From assembly GCA_013368325.1 (NCBI GenBank), contig JAACJK010000117.1:393475-457474 (forward strand): a stretch of DNA of 64,000 nucleotides, written 5' to 3'. Positions within the stretch are counted from its first letter, which is position 1. Each line of letters opens with the position of its first letter. The notes beneath the pieces were generated by a model that did not search any database, was not told the DNA's origin, and saw only the letters and a program-made list of their open reading frames with translations. A program made the position numbers and the translations under genes. The stretch is from Ephemerocybe angulata. Taxonomy: Eukaryota > Basidiomycota > Agaricomycetes > Agaricales > Psathyrellaceae. Below, piece after piece: positions 1 to 13,110 of the stretch.

Positions 1-350
1 TTCATGTCCCCAGCCGCTGATATCTTACCTTGACACTCCATTGACAGTCTCATCTGTTAATTTTCTGTCTGTTTTCTCCGGCTATGTTCAATTTCTTTCC
101 TCTGGTCATCATAGCCGTATTGCCCGATACTGGTCTGAGAAGAGTCGGAGAGAAGTCTTTGCCTCTTGTTGCACATAGAGATGGATAGTCACCTGTCTCA
201 ATACGCTGGACGGTATACGGAGTATTGTCGACGACTCTTCGCTTCTCAGCCAGTATGTATGCTGTAACACACTCCAGCACTCTGGGAAGGGAGTGACGAA
301 GACGGGCGCTTCCCTCCGACACGGGATCCCCAAAACAGTATCTCAACAAC

Positions 351-357
351 TATAAAA
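351..357 (+). promoter_or_regulatory. TATA box of the SnoaL-like gene
   Basis: A TATAAAA heptamer lies 52 nt upstream of the ATG at 409. The intervening leader is rich in CCAAC repeats, which is usual for highly expressed secreted-protein genes in fungi. This is a sequence match only. Confidence 0.6.
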
Positions 358-408
358 GGCATCCCATACCTCCCTACACCATCCAAGCCAACACCAACAC
401 CAACCAAC

Positions 409-1039
409 ATGCGTTTCACATCTACCATCCTCGCTTTCTTCCTAACCTCAGCTACCTACGCCATCGCCGCTCCCAGCCTCGCACTGGTAGCCCCTCGCGC
501 CGCGCTCAACGTCACAGACCCCCTGCCCCCTACCGACGAACACGTCGCATGCGACCTCGAGGCAGCGGAGAAATACCCAGACGACATAGCCCGTCTGCAG
601 AGCATCGCGATCAAGAACTACGCGTACCTCCTGCTCGTCAAGAAGGATGTGCACGCAGCCTTCGACGCATTCGTCCCGGGCCCGTAAGTCGTCCAACAAC
701 ATTACCGCTATTTGTTATGGCACACTGACGCCGGCCGTCTACCTTCCCCCTCGCAGTGTGTACATCCAACACAACCCCAACGTCGTCTCCGGGCGAGAGC
801 CTATCATCGAGGCCCTTGCCGGAGGGCTTTGGACCGTACCTGACCTGGTCTTCGATCACGTCATGGCCTGGGCTGGTGAAGGATATGGGCTCGTCCACTA
901 TCGTGCCTGGGCCAGAGAAGGGGCCGTCCATCTGTCAGTCATGGACCGTGTGCGGTTCCAAGGAACCTGCATCGTCGAGCACTGGGACCTGATGCAGTCC
1001 ATCACTGGAAAGGAGCCTAACCCGGAGGCATGGTTCTAA
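409..1039 (+). CDS. Secreted SnoaL-like (NTF2-fold) protein
   Basis: Two exons, 409-683 and 757-1039, joined at a GT..AG intron with matching phase, give 185 residues. Residues 1 to about 20 are a clean signal peptide (MRFTSTILAFF..AIAAP), so the product is probably secreted. The second exon carries the SnoaL-like pattern: VYIQHNPNVVSGREPI, then a region ending in VHYRAW and a terminal IVEHWDLMQ block. That pattern is typical of fungal members of the SnoaL/NTF2-like polyketide cyclase-related fold. In this family the HWD region lines the ligand pocket; the substrate is unknown. The gene has its own TATA box and is followed convergently by SEC24. I am confident of the fold family and not of any reaction. 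Confidence 0.82.
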
Positions 1040-1240
1040 ATCGCTGTAGCCAGTTGCGAGCACTAGTCTTTCCATACGCACGTAATGGTAAATGAAGGTG
1101 TAATCCACACTCTCGTTTGACGAGAAGAAACGATAAATAGTGATAAAGGCTCCACAACGAATACAGAAATCTCTACGGTATCCTCAGGAAACCAAACGCC
1201 CAGGTCCCCCTCCGGCCCCATCAAGGAAGAAAAAGGCAGT

Positions 1241-4200
1241 CTAATACCCGCCTCCACCAGCACCATTAACCTGCAAAGACGCAAGAGAAACAATGTTATC
1301 GTTGTTGTCGCAACGTAACCCTTTCATCCAGCCCCAGCCATATTTAAGTGCTACTAACCTTTTCCCTCAACGTGGACAAGAACTGCTGGTAGCTTGGCAG
1401 CACGTCGGCACGGTCTTGAATAAGCGCGCTGAGAGCCCAGAGACGCAGAGGTGGCTCGCCGTCCTCCTTGACGATGTAGAGGTGAGGATAGTACGGTCCC
1501 CGGCGCATCTCGCGAATCTTCTGGATGATCGCGTTGATGCGCTCAGAGAAGGGGTTGTCGAGGACACGCAAAGTGGTCTGAAGGGAAAGTTAGAAAGGGT
1601 TGGCAGAGGATACGGGGAAGAAGTATTTACCTTTCCACCCCGAAGGGTCTCGTACCCGGGGAGGTCGAACACGTCCCGAACCAATGCCTCAACAGCGTCA
1701 CGACCCACCCACAAGAACATAGTCTGGCCGTCCTCGATAAGGTACAAACCGTGGCGTTCAAGGCGCTCGGAAGTGAGGGGAAGAGGGGGAGGCAACACGA
1801 CACCATGTTCCCCGATCGTTCCCGCCTGGAATGTTTATCAGCGACGAGCGTCAGTACTATCAAGAGATTGCATACCTCGGGTGGCATGTTATGCAATGCG
1901 TAGAAGGTGGGATATAGGTAGGGGATGAGGAGTTGCGACGGCATCGATGTCAGCAGTGCCTGTGCGTAAGCACGGAGATCGGGGGGAATCTGGGTGCTCT
2001 GGCGGATACCAACCTAGAAACAGTGGGATCAGTATCTGCGTATACTAGTAGAGAATCGGGCCACTTACATTCTTCAGCAAGCCGAGAACGAGGACAGGAA
2101 GCATTTTCATGTTGTCAGAGATGGCGAGCTGCCCACTAGCACCAGCACCTCCAGATGTCATGCTAGTCTTGTACGCAATGAGGATGTCGATCAAGGTCTT
2201 GTGTATGAAGTCACGACTGTCTTCCAACTTGTGCGTGAGCGACCGCTCAACGGCCTTGTTCGCGAAGAACGTCGCAATGGCCACTTGGTCAGCAGATGCA
2301 AACACTTCGGACAAGCTGGAGGTCGTCGGCAATGCCTGGGTAACGACACGTATCCGCCTTTCACCATAGCAAGTGGTATGCAAAACGGCGGTCTGGAAGA
2401 CGACAAATGGTGTGCTGATCGTCTCTTCAATTTGGATCTCGATAGCGTACGACTGGTCTTGAGGCACTGCGGGCATAGCCAAGAGATCCGTCGAGCGAAC
2501 GAAGAAGTTCCCGTGGAAGGAGGACATCCTAAGACCTGACAAACCGTTAAAACTCTCTGCTTGAAACGCTATCGAAGAATTGAGGTCATACCTCGAGACG
2601 CCCTAACCCTCATCACGGCTTCCAACATGATCGGCATTGCGAGGACTTCACCGAATTCATGTGCAAACTTGATGGCGTCCTCCGAGCGAACAGCGTTGAA
2701 GGCGGGGTAGTAATAAGTTTGGCCAGAGGTATAATGAGGGAGACAAGCTGGGATGTATTATGAGTTGATGATGATGCTGTAAAGGATGTGATGACTCACC
2801 CAAAGTCGCAACATCTTGGTATGATGCGCTGAAGAGGAACATATCGACGGAGACCTGGGCACGCGAGCACTCGATTGCGAAAGTCTTGTAGAACGGAACG
2901 GCGGCTTGGAGGAGGCCAGATTCCTTCGAGGTTCCTAGAATCTTGGGGTCTTCCCTGTTCTTGAGCGCTCCGGCACCAGCGCTGGGCAAGCTCGACGACA
3001 AGACCATAATTTTGCCACCGATAGGCGACTAAGACAGCTTAAGCCATGATGCTGATTGACACTGTGATGACACTTACCATCAGTTTGAAGCCAGCCTGCA
3101 AAGCCGGTCCAAGCGCACTGCCGATGATGTGGTTGTCCTGGAACATGTTGCCGATCTTGTCCAAAAGGTTTTCGACTGACTCCCTGGACTCTGCCAGGTT
3201 GACGAGCAGATCGTTCGGTTTAGGCAGGAAGACGTCATCAATGTCAGAGACAACTAGCATAGTTGGCTCCGTGGTGCCTTGCGGTAGAGAGAAGAAGTAA
3301 AGCGAGACATCGAAACAGATGATTGCAACCTTCGTTCTCCCGTCTTCATCTGGGATCCTGTCGAGGTTTTCCTTGATAGTTCGTGTCGCGGTGGCCACCA
3401 TACCTGCGACGGGAATCAGCCAGTCTCCGCATGTGTTTCGCAAGACTTACCAGTTGAAACGGCCGCATTGCTAACGTCGATGAGGAAAATGTAAACAGCA
3501 GGCTGGGGCGGTCGAACCATGTACTCCGTGGGCGCGACAAACTCAACAACCGAATGGTTTAGCTCTGCGCGTGCCCATCTATCTCCAGGTTGGTTCCTGA
3601 CTTGATCCCAGTCAAATAGTTGGGGGACTTCGTTCGTCATATTGCACATGCAGCAACGCCAGCTGAGCACAGAGTTAGCTGGTATATTTCGCCAAAGTGG
3701 AAGGCACGCACCGATTACCGCCATCAATGAACTGAACGTAAGGATTGATATACGTTCTGCAACGCCTGCAACGAGCAATCACGGTATCCGTGATCACAGG
3801 AACAGGCTCATCTCCCTCCTTCAGCGAGCGGTACGGAGTAAGGATTAGGGCCAGTGGTATCTTCGCCTTGCCCAGTAAGGATGATGTGGTGGGAATGGCG
3901 TTCAGGGTGCTCCTTTGGTATGATGGATCGGCGTTGGCGGTAGGAGATGGTGAAACGGAGGCGTTGGGGGGGAGTCGGATTTCAGGCGGGGGAATATGCA
4001 AGTCCCTTGGATCGGGCGGCGAGGTCAAAAGATTCGTGGTATAGAGTTGGAATTGCTTCTGGCCGGCGAGACCCATCTGGCCGAATTGATTTGCGAGGTT
4101 ATCGACTGGCTGACCGTACGCAGGTTGTTGCTGGAAACCGGGAGCGTTGATATATTCGGGTTCAGTGGGTGCGTAGTACTGAGGGGCCTGTCCTGGGGCC

Positions 4201-4663
4201 GGGGCGGCTTGCGTTTGCTGCGATGCAAACTGGTTCTCCCCAACCAATCCCGGGGTAAAGAGTTGGGCTCCACCGGGTTGCGCTGCAGTCCCTGCAAGGT
4301 ATCCAGGATCGAGACTGCTTTCTCCACCACCGTAATACGCCTGTGTCTGTCCCGCAGCATACTGGCGCCTCTTCCCGTGGTGCACCGGCTGTTCTGCAGC
4401 CCCTGGCGCGTTCTCGGAGTACTGAGGTTGGATTCCCTGGTCTACCGGCGGCTCCCACTGTGTGCGCCCAGTCGCCGTTTCTGTCGATCCAGATGTTACT
4501 ACAGAATCAGACTTCGGGAAGACAAGAGCTAACCAATGAAGAGATATCGCTGGTTATTGGCATCCCTGACATCTTATCAGCGATATGAACAACACTGAGC
4601 ACGAGTTAAAGCATACCATTCTGCCTCCCATCCCTGGGGAAGCTGCTGCGCTGGAGTGGCCAT
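1241..4663 (-). CDS. SEC24: COPII coat cargo-adaptor subunit Sec24, with N-terminal WW domain
   Basis: Twelve exons reconstruct a 939-residue protein: 4617-4663, 4534-4565, 3712-4480, 3451-3662, 3078-3403, 2800-3028, 2592-2747, 2069-2535, 1876-2013, 1631-1825, 1359-1577, 1241-1270. All phases match. A Pro/Gln-rich N terminus is followed by the Sec23/Sec24 zinc finger (CRRC..CCMC, near residues 262-288), the trunk ([12 protein letters not shown]), beta-sandwich and helical domains, and a gelsolin-like domain ([10 protein letters not shown]). The protein ends VNGAGGGY. Sec24 pairs with Sec23 in the inner COPII coat and selects cargo at ER exit sites. Oddly, exons 1-3 encode a WW domain (W12..W35, P38) ahead of the usual start; no other in-frame ATG exists before the zinc-finger exon. 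Exon 2 is a 32-nt microexon. Confidence 0.95.
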
Positions 4664-6981
4664 GGATTATTGGATTCAAGGACGATGAGCGTGACAAGAT
4701 GATGGGCCCAAATCGCCACGTCCGCGAGAAATCATTAGCAAATGCGGACAGGCGAAACACTCACAAATAACCGACGCGGCGGGGCGCTCATTTGGGGCGC
4801 GGGAAACCTGACATCACCTGGGGCATCATGATAGGTCGGTATGCCCATTCTCCGTTGATTTCCTATTTATGAAACCCCCTCCCCTCACGCAGTATCATCA
4901 CGGTTGCTCTCCAGCTCGGTTTCAGATTCCAGAGGTTGCTTACCTTAGCCTGTCAGTGACAAGTTCCCCAGCCAGAAGCACCTCCTCGCGAAATTGTCCA
5001 AAATCCAACTAGTTCTAGGGACGGATCTAATTCTCCTCATGAAACAGGCTTTCTATCAATGATTCCCCCAGATCCGCTGACAACTAAGCATATGATTGTC
5101 GTCAACACATATAGCAAGGACCCGAGGGGGATTCATTATCGCAGGTCTGACGAGGAGCCACATGCTTACCCTCCCTAGGACTAAACTGGATGGCAACATG
5201 GTCCTACATGTTTAATGAATATCAGGATAGGCCCACCTGACTCCCCCCTGGTTCCGGGTTTATGTTGAAGGAAGACTAATAGTACTGGCGCCCGGATTAC
5301 AGATCGTTCTGGGGAGGGGACCTTCCTCCATTTCTGTACCACACACACTCGGCCCCCAACCGGTGTCCCATCTCCACACTTCAAGCCCTTTCTCTCCACA
5401 CGCTCCGGTAGCACCATTCGCTTCCGGAAGGCAAGCTGCTATAATAGGGACCCAGAATTGCCTGTCGTTCCGGCTCGATCATTGGAATCAGTGATTAGGA
5501 TACTTCAAAGAGGGGCGGATCGGGAATAGCAGAGAGCGTAAGCCCGATATCCCTTGACACACCGGGATAATGGTGTTGGATCATGGAGCGGGCGCTTAAG
5601 TCCCCAACCCGGGCGTGTGTGTCCCACGGCCTGGCGACACGCGGCCAATACGAGACTCGAGGCCCGACCTTGCCATTGCGGTCGGCTCGGCTCTACGTTC
5701 GAGGGCCATGATGACATGACGTCCATTGCCACAAAAATATACCCGCTACCATGAAGAAGCAGCCAGTGGGTAAGCACCTACAGAAATAGAGTGTATTGTC
5801 TTGCATCCATAATCCAACCTTCTTGAAAATATTTTTCTGCTCTCTACTCATCCCGGCTCGACGACATTTTGCGCTGTCGTGTCCAAAGTCTTCAGGGGAA
5901 AGCGTTCCGAGGACGCCGCCGGGCGTCTATTACGTTATCTCCTTAAAGCAACACTCAGGCGCCTGCCAATCTGGGAGCGCAAAAGCTGCCACCAATCTTC
6001 GTCGAACGAGTATAGCGGACACAGCTTCAATCCGAGCTTTTGCTTGGGATACTTGCCGTACTACAAGTCTTCTCAGTTTTGACCTCGCCGTTGCTGACGT
6101 CCGACGCGTGTAGCCTGGAAGCCATGAACACGCATGCAGAACACTTTGACTCTAGCATCAAAGCGGGCACCGTACATCACAGATAATGTTTCATTATCCT
6201 GATATTTCAATTGAACTTCATACAAAGGGTCGGAAATGGGCATCTGCATAGGATGGAAGTGCAGCGTGCCGCCGCGTCGATTGCCACTCCGGGAAACGTC
6301 GCAAGAGCCTGTATGTTCGCAGGAGATCTTTGGGGTGATCTCGCGCCCAGTTGTCAGGTCCCAGTCATTCTGACCGGATATTTGTCTGAGCGTAATTGAC
6401 AGCCACTGCAGTGCTCAGTTACTGTTTTCATTGAACCCCGAATGGATCAGGATTCCCGCCGGTAGATGCCTCAGCCTACAAGCCCGGATATTCGAAGTAG
6501 CGCATCGAAGCGTGCTCCGAACCTTCTCCACCTTTGCTAAGGCGAACGACCGACCAGGCGACGTAAGACGATTATAGGAGATACCTTTACATGACCTACA
6601 TGCGCTATACGATCCCAGGGCTAAAGCGCTAGTGAATGAAACCCGATACGAACATGACTCTTTTAGCTGGAGGTGTTAGGCGCCAGAACTCAGAAAAAGG
6701 TTGTGAAGCATGATGATGCTCCATAAGCTCGACCGTATACTCTAATACATGCTAATAATACGAATCTAAATAAATAGTGCAAATAAATAGTACTGTGAGG
6801 TTGTTGTGTCATAAATAATACAGGGAATGTGCATTGCATCTTGCCGTCGTCACCGTGTTGCATGGTCGTAAGGTATTGTCCTGAATATAAGTACCCTGAA
6901 TGTAGAATAGCACCCCGAATTGCTTAATGTAATAAATATAGCAAGGAAAACTTTCCGAAGGCCACGCGCCCGCGGGTGCTT
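4664..6981. other. Gene-poor stretch upstream of SEC24
   Basis: About 2.3 kb without a supportable gene. The open frames are short, lack splice-consistent continuation and resemble no family I know. The part nearest 4664 must contain the SEC24 promoter. I see no obvious terminal repeats, tRNA or transposon domain here. Confidence 0.4.
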
Positions 6982-7817
6982 TCAATCGATGTTTCTTCCC
7001 GAGTAGAGCAAAATCGCCACTACCACAGTCACCTCGAGCATGCCGTGATGAATCGCGTCGGCAGCAACGTTAAGCGTAATAGCGTTGTGGCCCCTTGTAA
7101 GTGACCCTAGCATCTCGGCGGGACTGTACGCCGTGTTATACAACTATGCACCAGTGCTCGGTTAGCACTGCTGTAAAGGAAGGAAAATCTAGAAGGAAAT
7201 ACACATACGCGAATGGTGCCGTTATGCGTCATCCAGGCGTACGGCTTTCCTTTGACGAGCATAGTGCGATAGCTGTTAATTCGAATCAGAAAACATATTT
7301 CTGAGGCGGCGCGAGTAGAGGGCGAGACATACGACATATCCCGGGCCAGAGGGAGAAGCTGTGAGGCCATGGTTTTCGGTATCATGTTCTCGACTTCAAC
7401 GACGGGGCGCTGATGCCACTCTATTCTTGCGATCGGTGCGCCTTGGTCATTCCTGACCACTGTTACACATGGCTGGTGGAACGACGCGGGACTCGTCGCG
7501 ATCGAGAAGCAGTGGCGCGCGTTCGGGCCCATCACGATACTGTTCAGAACGTCGGGATTCATACCGCTGATCTGGAAAGACAGCAAGGGAGACTGTTTCC
7601 GCGGCGCAGCAAAAGGGAGCGCGCCGTATATTGAGGGTGGTGCAGCTGGGAACTGGGCGCTGTTGTCGTTGACAGACCAAGGGTTCTGGGGGTTTGACCA
7701 TCCAGCCTGAGCATACGGGTTGTTGACAGACATATCGAGTAGGTCACGGAAGTTAGTTCGGATGAGAGTAGGGCCTGGAGAAGGAGAACGGGACTCTGTT
7801 GGTGTAGTTGAAGCCAT
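6982..7817 (-). CDS. DUF6593-like small protein
   Basis: Three exons (7333-7817, 7209-7272, 6982-7143; introns of 60 and 65 nt) give 236 residues. The N-terminal ~70 residues are Pro/Ser/Asn-rich and disordered. The core runs LSFQISGMNPDVLNS, a FTVVRN-like strand, IARIEW, then YRTMLVKGKPYAW and the C-terminal ML-EVTVVVAILLYSGRNID. This matches the pattern of the DUF6593-type beta-rich family that is expanded in Agaricomycetes and of unknown function. The second intron was placed using the GCTAAC branch point and the requirement that the conserved tail stay in frame. The terminal hydrophobic run could be a strand rather than a membrane span. Family assignment comes from remembered family patterns. 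Confidence 0.72.
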
Positions 7818-9869
7818 GGTTGCTGAAGTCCTTTTATATTGGAGAGCTGTAGCTGGTTCTGTCCACTAGGATCCTGATTTCGATGAAACGGAACAACTAA
7901 TAGTCGGAGAGCGCGACGAAAAGAGCGAATTTGGTCTTAGACCCATTAGAACAAGCGACAGAATCCATAGAGTATGGACACACCAGCAGAGTCGTGATGA
8001 CGAGGATTGCAAGCGCCTACTGCTCTGGATTAAGCGAGGGCGTGTTCGGCATCCGTCAATAGAAGCCTCAAACTACTGACACAATCAATACGCCGAAGGA
8101 GAGGATGGATGCCAGATAGTAAGGTACATTCCTTAAACAGAAAGCCGAGAAGCTAATCTCCTATCTGCAGGCGGCACGGAGGTCGGACTTGTGAAGATGG
8201 TGGTTGGGGATCTCGTTGTGGAACAAGACGCCGTGGGAGTCACTCTGATTTGATCATCTCCCCCCGGTTATGTAACTAAACCGCGTTGGGCGCCTCTTCC
8301 AGGATACTTTTTCGATTTGTCGCAGCCTAACAAATGTATAGAAGATGGCTGAGCGCAAAAACGATGCTAAGTTCGCCAAGTTCAAGACAAATTTCGTCTG
8401 CTAGAGCGAGAGCGCCCTTTGTGGTTGCCCGCTGGTTTCTGCACTCCACCATTGGGCGTCTACTGAATGTGCTTGTACTCGGATATTTGCCGTTTGATAG
8501 TGTCAAGTCGGCAGGCAACACAGCGAATCCGCTCCATTCTCTTCAGGCGGGTACAGTCCACAGTGATACTTTCTCGAACGAAGCCGGAATAGAACGTCTC
8601 AGCAAAGGATCCTGCATCTGGATATGTTAAGGTCGGCAAGGTGATCCGCCCATGTCATAGCACATAGACCCCTGGATCTCTCCACGTACCTGTATACACT
8701 CCCTCCTGGCTCCAACTAGAAATGACTTGCCTGCAGTCACCAGATGTAATTTCGAGACGCGTCATTGGGGAGGATTAGAGTTTCGCCCAGACCTCTACCA
8801 TCTGTCAAAAACAGGACACAGCATAGCTTGAAGTTCGCGCTCATCGAGCGTCGTACAATCCTAGGACCACTCCCGATCTAGTGGAGTTGTAAGCGATTAG
8901 TAACCGAGAAGAATTGGCCACGAGAGACACCGTTTTCGGCCTTCCCGAAGGCTATTTCGTTTCAGATAGAAATTCATCGACGACTATCAAGTACGTGCAA
9001 GAGCGCATCAAGGGCCGCATAGTGCAAACGTTGGGGAACGAAGATACCACCCCTTGCGCGTCGACCCCATGGATGACCGTAGATGGTGTACTGAGAAAGC
9101 GCGGATTTGGCGAACTCGGGCAGGAAAGCCGTTTGGGGGTATCAGGCTGACTCTGAAGGGTGTGGTGTAGTCGCGTCCGAAGTTTTCTTCCTGGCATCGG
9201 ACAAGTATAGCAGCGCTTTTCTTGTCTAAACCTTGTGTCCCTGACTCCAACCAGCACACGTGTCAGAACACGAGGAGGTCGAGCTTGAAGCCAGTGAAGG
9301 TTTTTACACCTCTAGGCCGTATGGTTGAGGACCGTGATGCGCCATCACGCATAGCCCACTGTGCCGACGACACATACTGAGCGCCAATCCTGAAAATCAA
9401 AGTGAACGGAACAGAGTGATCCCGATGAATCGAGGAGACCACAAGGCACATGGCAGACTTTATGTCTGAAACGACCGGAAACCGAAAACTCACAGAGCGG
9501 CTACAACTGTGGCCTGCATTCCGCCAAAGAGTTGTATCACGTTTGAATCGAAGGAATGACGCCTAGAATTCTGCCCTATGTATCATACACTGATCAGATG
9601 GGTAGAGTTGAAGACAGGTCGACCTCGCGATGGGCTCCCTAATCTTAGATACTTGCTCGTACCGCTCCGGAAACCGAGCACTCGTACTGTCTGCTTTCCC
9701 CAACACAAGTGACGCACATCGGTGTTTCAGTGTCGCGTAGAAGTGGAGGGTGAGAGATCATCTTTGCGCGCAACGCGTCAAGTCTAAAAAATGGATTTAG
9801 GGAATTGTTTCAGTGGGAGGTTCGGGCAGGGTTCGCATGCTCAAGGTATTACTTACAGTGGTAGAACGC
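7818..9869. other. Intergenic stretch between the DUF6593-like gene and ATP10
   Basis: About 2 kb. Minus-strand frames near 8950-9490 are open for 75-100 codons but do not join into a model with consistent splice phases, and I recognise no family. They may be decayed coding DNA. Nothing else is supportable. Confidence 0.35.
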
Positions 9870-10964
9870 TCATGCGAGGGACTTAGCTACGGGCATCGAG
9901 GGGTGATGGTTTGGGGGAATCCCGCGCGCAGGTTTGGCTTTTGCGCCTCCCTTGCGCTCTATCCGCTTCAGAAGGACTCCGGTACAACTCTCGAGAGCTT
10001 GAACCTCCTCGGGGAGAGGTTCAGCGCACGCTGCCCAGCGGATGCGGAGATTCTCGTCGATGAGATATACATATCCGACCTTGCTGTTCGTCATCCCAAT
10101 TGCCTCGCGAATATACTCCACGTTTTGCGATGAGAGAATGTAAGTCTTCTGTAATTCTTCCGGGACCGTTGCCCGAAGCTGGCCCAAATAGAGATTGACG
10201 AGGAATGCCTTCAGAACATTTTCTTGCAGGTTGACTTGAACGTATTGGAACTTGGGGTCCGAGGAAAATTGTGCGTATGTTGGTTCAATGAGGGCTTGCG
10301 AATGGATCTAGGACGTATCAGCGCTCCAGCCTTCCCGAAATTCCGGTGTTCGTACCTCGGAGATCTTGGTGCTCAACATAGACAAAACGGTGACCTTTCC
10401 AAAACACAACTCTGTAGTATTTTTCGTCTCCTTGTCGAACAGAGACTTCCCTGATATGTTGGGCAAATATAGAGCTTTCTGTCTATGTTTCAGCAACCTC
10501 GGGCAAACTGGCGAGCGGGAATAACTCACATCGTCTCGGATGAGCACATTCGGCGCTATCCACGTTTTCCCTCCGTGGCGACGCGTCATGTTCATGTCAT
10601 GGAAGTAGCCCTTCGTGGCCTCCTTGATACTTGGTGAAATTACTTCAGGCAGACGTGAAAATACGAAGAAGGCTTACAGATGTCGCCGCTGAGCCGTCCG
10701 CACGTCACTGTCCAGCAACTCTCTCATTTTCTGGCCTGCAGTCTTGATGACTGTTGTGGGCCTCTCTCGGACTCCGAGGGGTCGAGAAAGAGGGCCTAGC
10801 TCGACATCGTTGGGAGGGGGGTCTGAGCTCCTTGCGGGCATCGTTGTGGGTGCTTTCGCATTCGGTTTGGCCTGATCCCCACAGACTGGAGCCGACCAGT
10901 GAAGGTTCCGACGAACGGGGATCGAATTTCTGCAGATTTCGACGATATTTCGAGTTCGTAGCAT
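9870..10964 (-). CDS. ATP10: Mitochondrial ATP synthase assembly factor Atp10
   Basis: Four exons (10678-10964, 10530-10629, 10356-10478, 9870-10307) give 315 residues. The start MLRTRNIVEICRN is a basic amphipathic mitochondrial presequence. The family landmarks are a mid-protein region with KALYLPNISG, VNLQENVLK, then VGYVYLIDENLRIRWAACA close to the C terminus. Atp10 is an inner-membrane protein that helps subunit 6 assemble into the F0 rotor/stator of ATP synthase. An in-frame upstream ATG at 10991 exists, but the start at 10964 directly opens the presequence. The C-terminal basic tail after VLLKR is longer than usual. The gene is divergent from the GT61 gene, with about 240 bp between starts, so the two probably share a promoter region. 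Confidence 0.88.
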
Positions 10965-11204
10965 GGTAAAGAGAGTCCAGGAGTGGAACAAGGAGGGAGA
11001 GAAGTGTCCGTCACTGGCGGCAAACTTGACAGCCGAAGCGGACCGGCTCGGTCATTGCACCGGCGCTTGTTGCCTTTGCTTGTCTTTGTTAGCATTGGAG
11101 GACGTTGCCCTTGTCTCTGGATCGCCAGCACAGCTTCGAGTTGGCGCCCACCAAAGCCTCGACTGCTCCCTTGCCCCGACATCCGCAACTCGAGTTGCCT
11201 CAAC

Positions 11205-13110
11205 ATGAAATGGACAGCCCCGCCGGAACGCCGTGAAATTGTCCTGGTTCTCTTCTCTATCTCTGCTTACCTCTTGGCCTATAATGTCGAAACCTCTTTG
11301 AATTATGTTGGAATCGACCCGATTGCTGCACAGGGAGCACTCTTCCGCCAGATTGGAATAAAGACCAAGATTCTCGGGAGGGATGGGCGCAAGCCTGCAG
11401 GCTGGAGGGATAAACTGGAGAGTGTAATCTTTGGGACATGGGCGTGGGACGAAGGGCACATCGCTGGCGATGGTCTTGAACGCAGCCAACCGTTTAAAGG
11501 CCGGGGCCAGCACGGTGCTCAGTGGACAGAGAGGAAGGTTGCCAGAGAACTTGACGTCCCGCGCTTCGGCGAGGACACTGTCAACGATTCTCACCAGTGG
11601 TGGAAGGATGATATACCCATGTCGAAAGTCGTAAAGCATGTTCCAGGTAGGCACTCACTGTAGCCTTGTATCAAACCCTTCTGAACACCAGTGGTGTAGG
11701 CTACACTATCCTTGAGAACGTCGTCCTGCACAACGGAACCGTGTACATCGTATCCGACGAGCAGAACAGTATACCCCCAATCAAGTCAATTGTCGAGACA
11801 ACGGCAGAGTCTGTCGGCGACTGGAAGGTCATTGGGAAAAAGGATGCTTCATCGAAACTGGGGAAATATGGTGGACTGTGAGTTGATTCTTCAACCTACA
11901 CGTATCTTGTCTCACCTACCTCATGTTCAGCATCAAAGGAGTCTCTTGGATGTCGGTTAATCCACCCTGTGAGCCTACTTTGACTTGAGTATGATATTAT
12001 GGGCTGACACGCCTTGAAGCGAACACAACACTCATCGAACTCTGGCGGATGTATAGCAGCCTTGACCCACATATTGACGCCCAAGGCCACACAACTCTCC
12101 CTCTTCCTCGTCGACTCATTCTCCCTCAAATCACCGTCTTCACGGACGCCGATCCTCTTAGCGAAGCTCCAAAGGAGGAACATATGAAGCCTCGTCACAG
12201 GACGGATACAGGGTTGAACCTCCTCCTGCTTAAAGCAGCGTTCCCCCAGATGGACGTGCAATATAAACAGGATTGGGAAGATTATCACAGGATGGATGTT
12301 CCATTCGTCATTGAACGACTCGTGGTGTCCGACACGGCTGCCGCAGCCCGATCTGTCAACGAAGGCCAGCCCTCTAACTCCCCTCCGTTCGGTCTGGACG
12401 TGTCAAGCCACTGGTGGGAGCCCGTGAGGAGAACCCTTGTGGCGTACTTCGACCGGTTAGATGAGGAAGCCAAAGCGGCGCAGGAGGGCGAGTACTCCTT
12501 CTGGAGCTTCAAGTCAAAGGCCAAGAAGATCATTACCTACATCGACAACCACTCAGATGCGACCAAGACAGGAAAGTCTGCTCTGATCCCTGGCGACTAC
12601 GAGTACTTTTCGAGGTCTCTCAAGAAGCTGGGGCGCGATAATGGCTACGAGGTACATATCATCTCCACGGATTCGACGGAGCGGTCATGGGATTCTAAGA
12701 TGGACTTGATCGTCCGGTCAACTGTAAGTCCCCGTTCATTTAGAAAGGCTAACTCCTTCATTTACTAAGCTCGGTTTTGCAGGTCGTTGTTGGAGTGCAC
12801 GGAAACCACCTATTTGATGCCGTTTGGATGCGGCCATCGCCACAGACGACGTTTATGGAGTTCTTCCCCGAAAACGCGTTTTCGAGGGATCGGGAGGTCC
12901 TTATACGATCTTTAGGGATTAATTACATTGCGTGGTGGACAAATCAGTGTGTTTCATTCATTTCCTTTGCCCCACACTCGTCTGACCATTCATAGGCGCT
13001 TCTCCACTGAAGCACTCCCGGAAACCACCAAGGAGAGCAACGACCCCGTTCATATCAACACCGACAACATCATCAAGGAAATTCAGACTGTTCTGTCTGC
13101 CAAGCCGTAA
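11205..13110 (+). CDS. GT61-family glycosyltransferase (DUF563)
   Basis: Six exons (11205-11646, 11700-11877, 11931-11968, 12020-12723, 12783-12946, 12996-13110) give 546 residues with all phases consistent. Residues ~10-27 (IVLVLFSISAYLLAYNV) form a single signal-anchor, implying a type II Golgi/ER membrane protein. The C-terminal catalytic block VVVGVHGNHLFDAVWM followed by TTFMEFFP and an AWW motif is the signature of GT61 enzymes. In plants and animals these transfer xylose, arabinose or GlcNAc. Fungal substrates are largely unknown, so donor and acceptor cannot be named from sequence. A long antisense frame (11052-11654) is a shadow of this gene. Likely role: cell-wall or glycoprotein glycan synthesis. 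Confidence 0.86.

Noticed and set aside
11052..11654. 200-codon minus-strand frame
   Set aside because: Mostly antisense to GT61 exon 1; no domain, and the sense strand is clearly coding.
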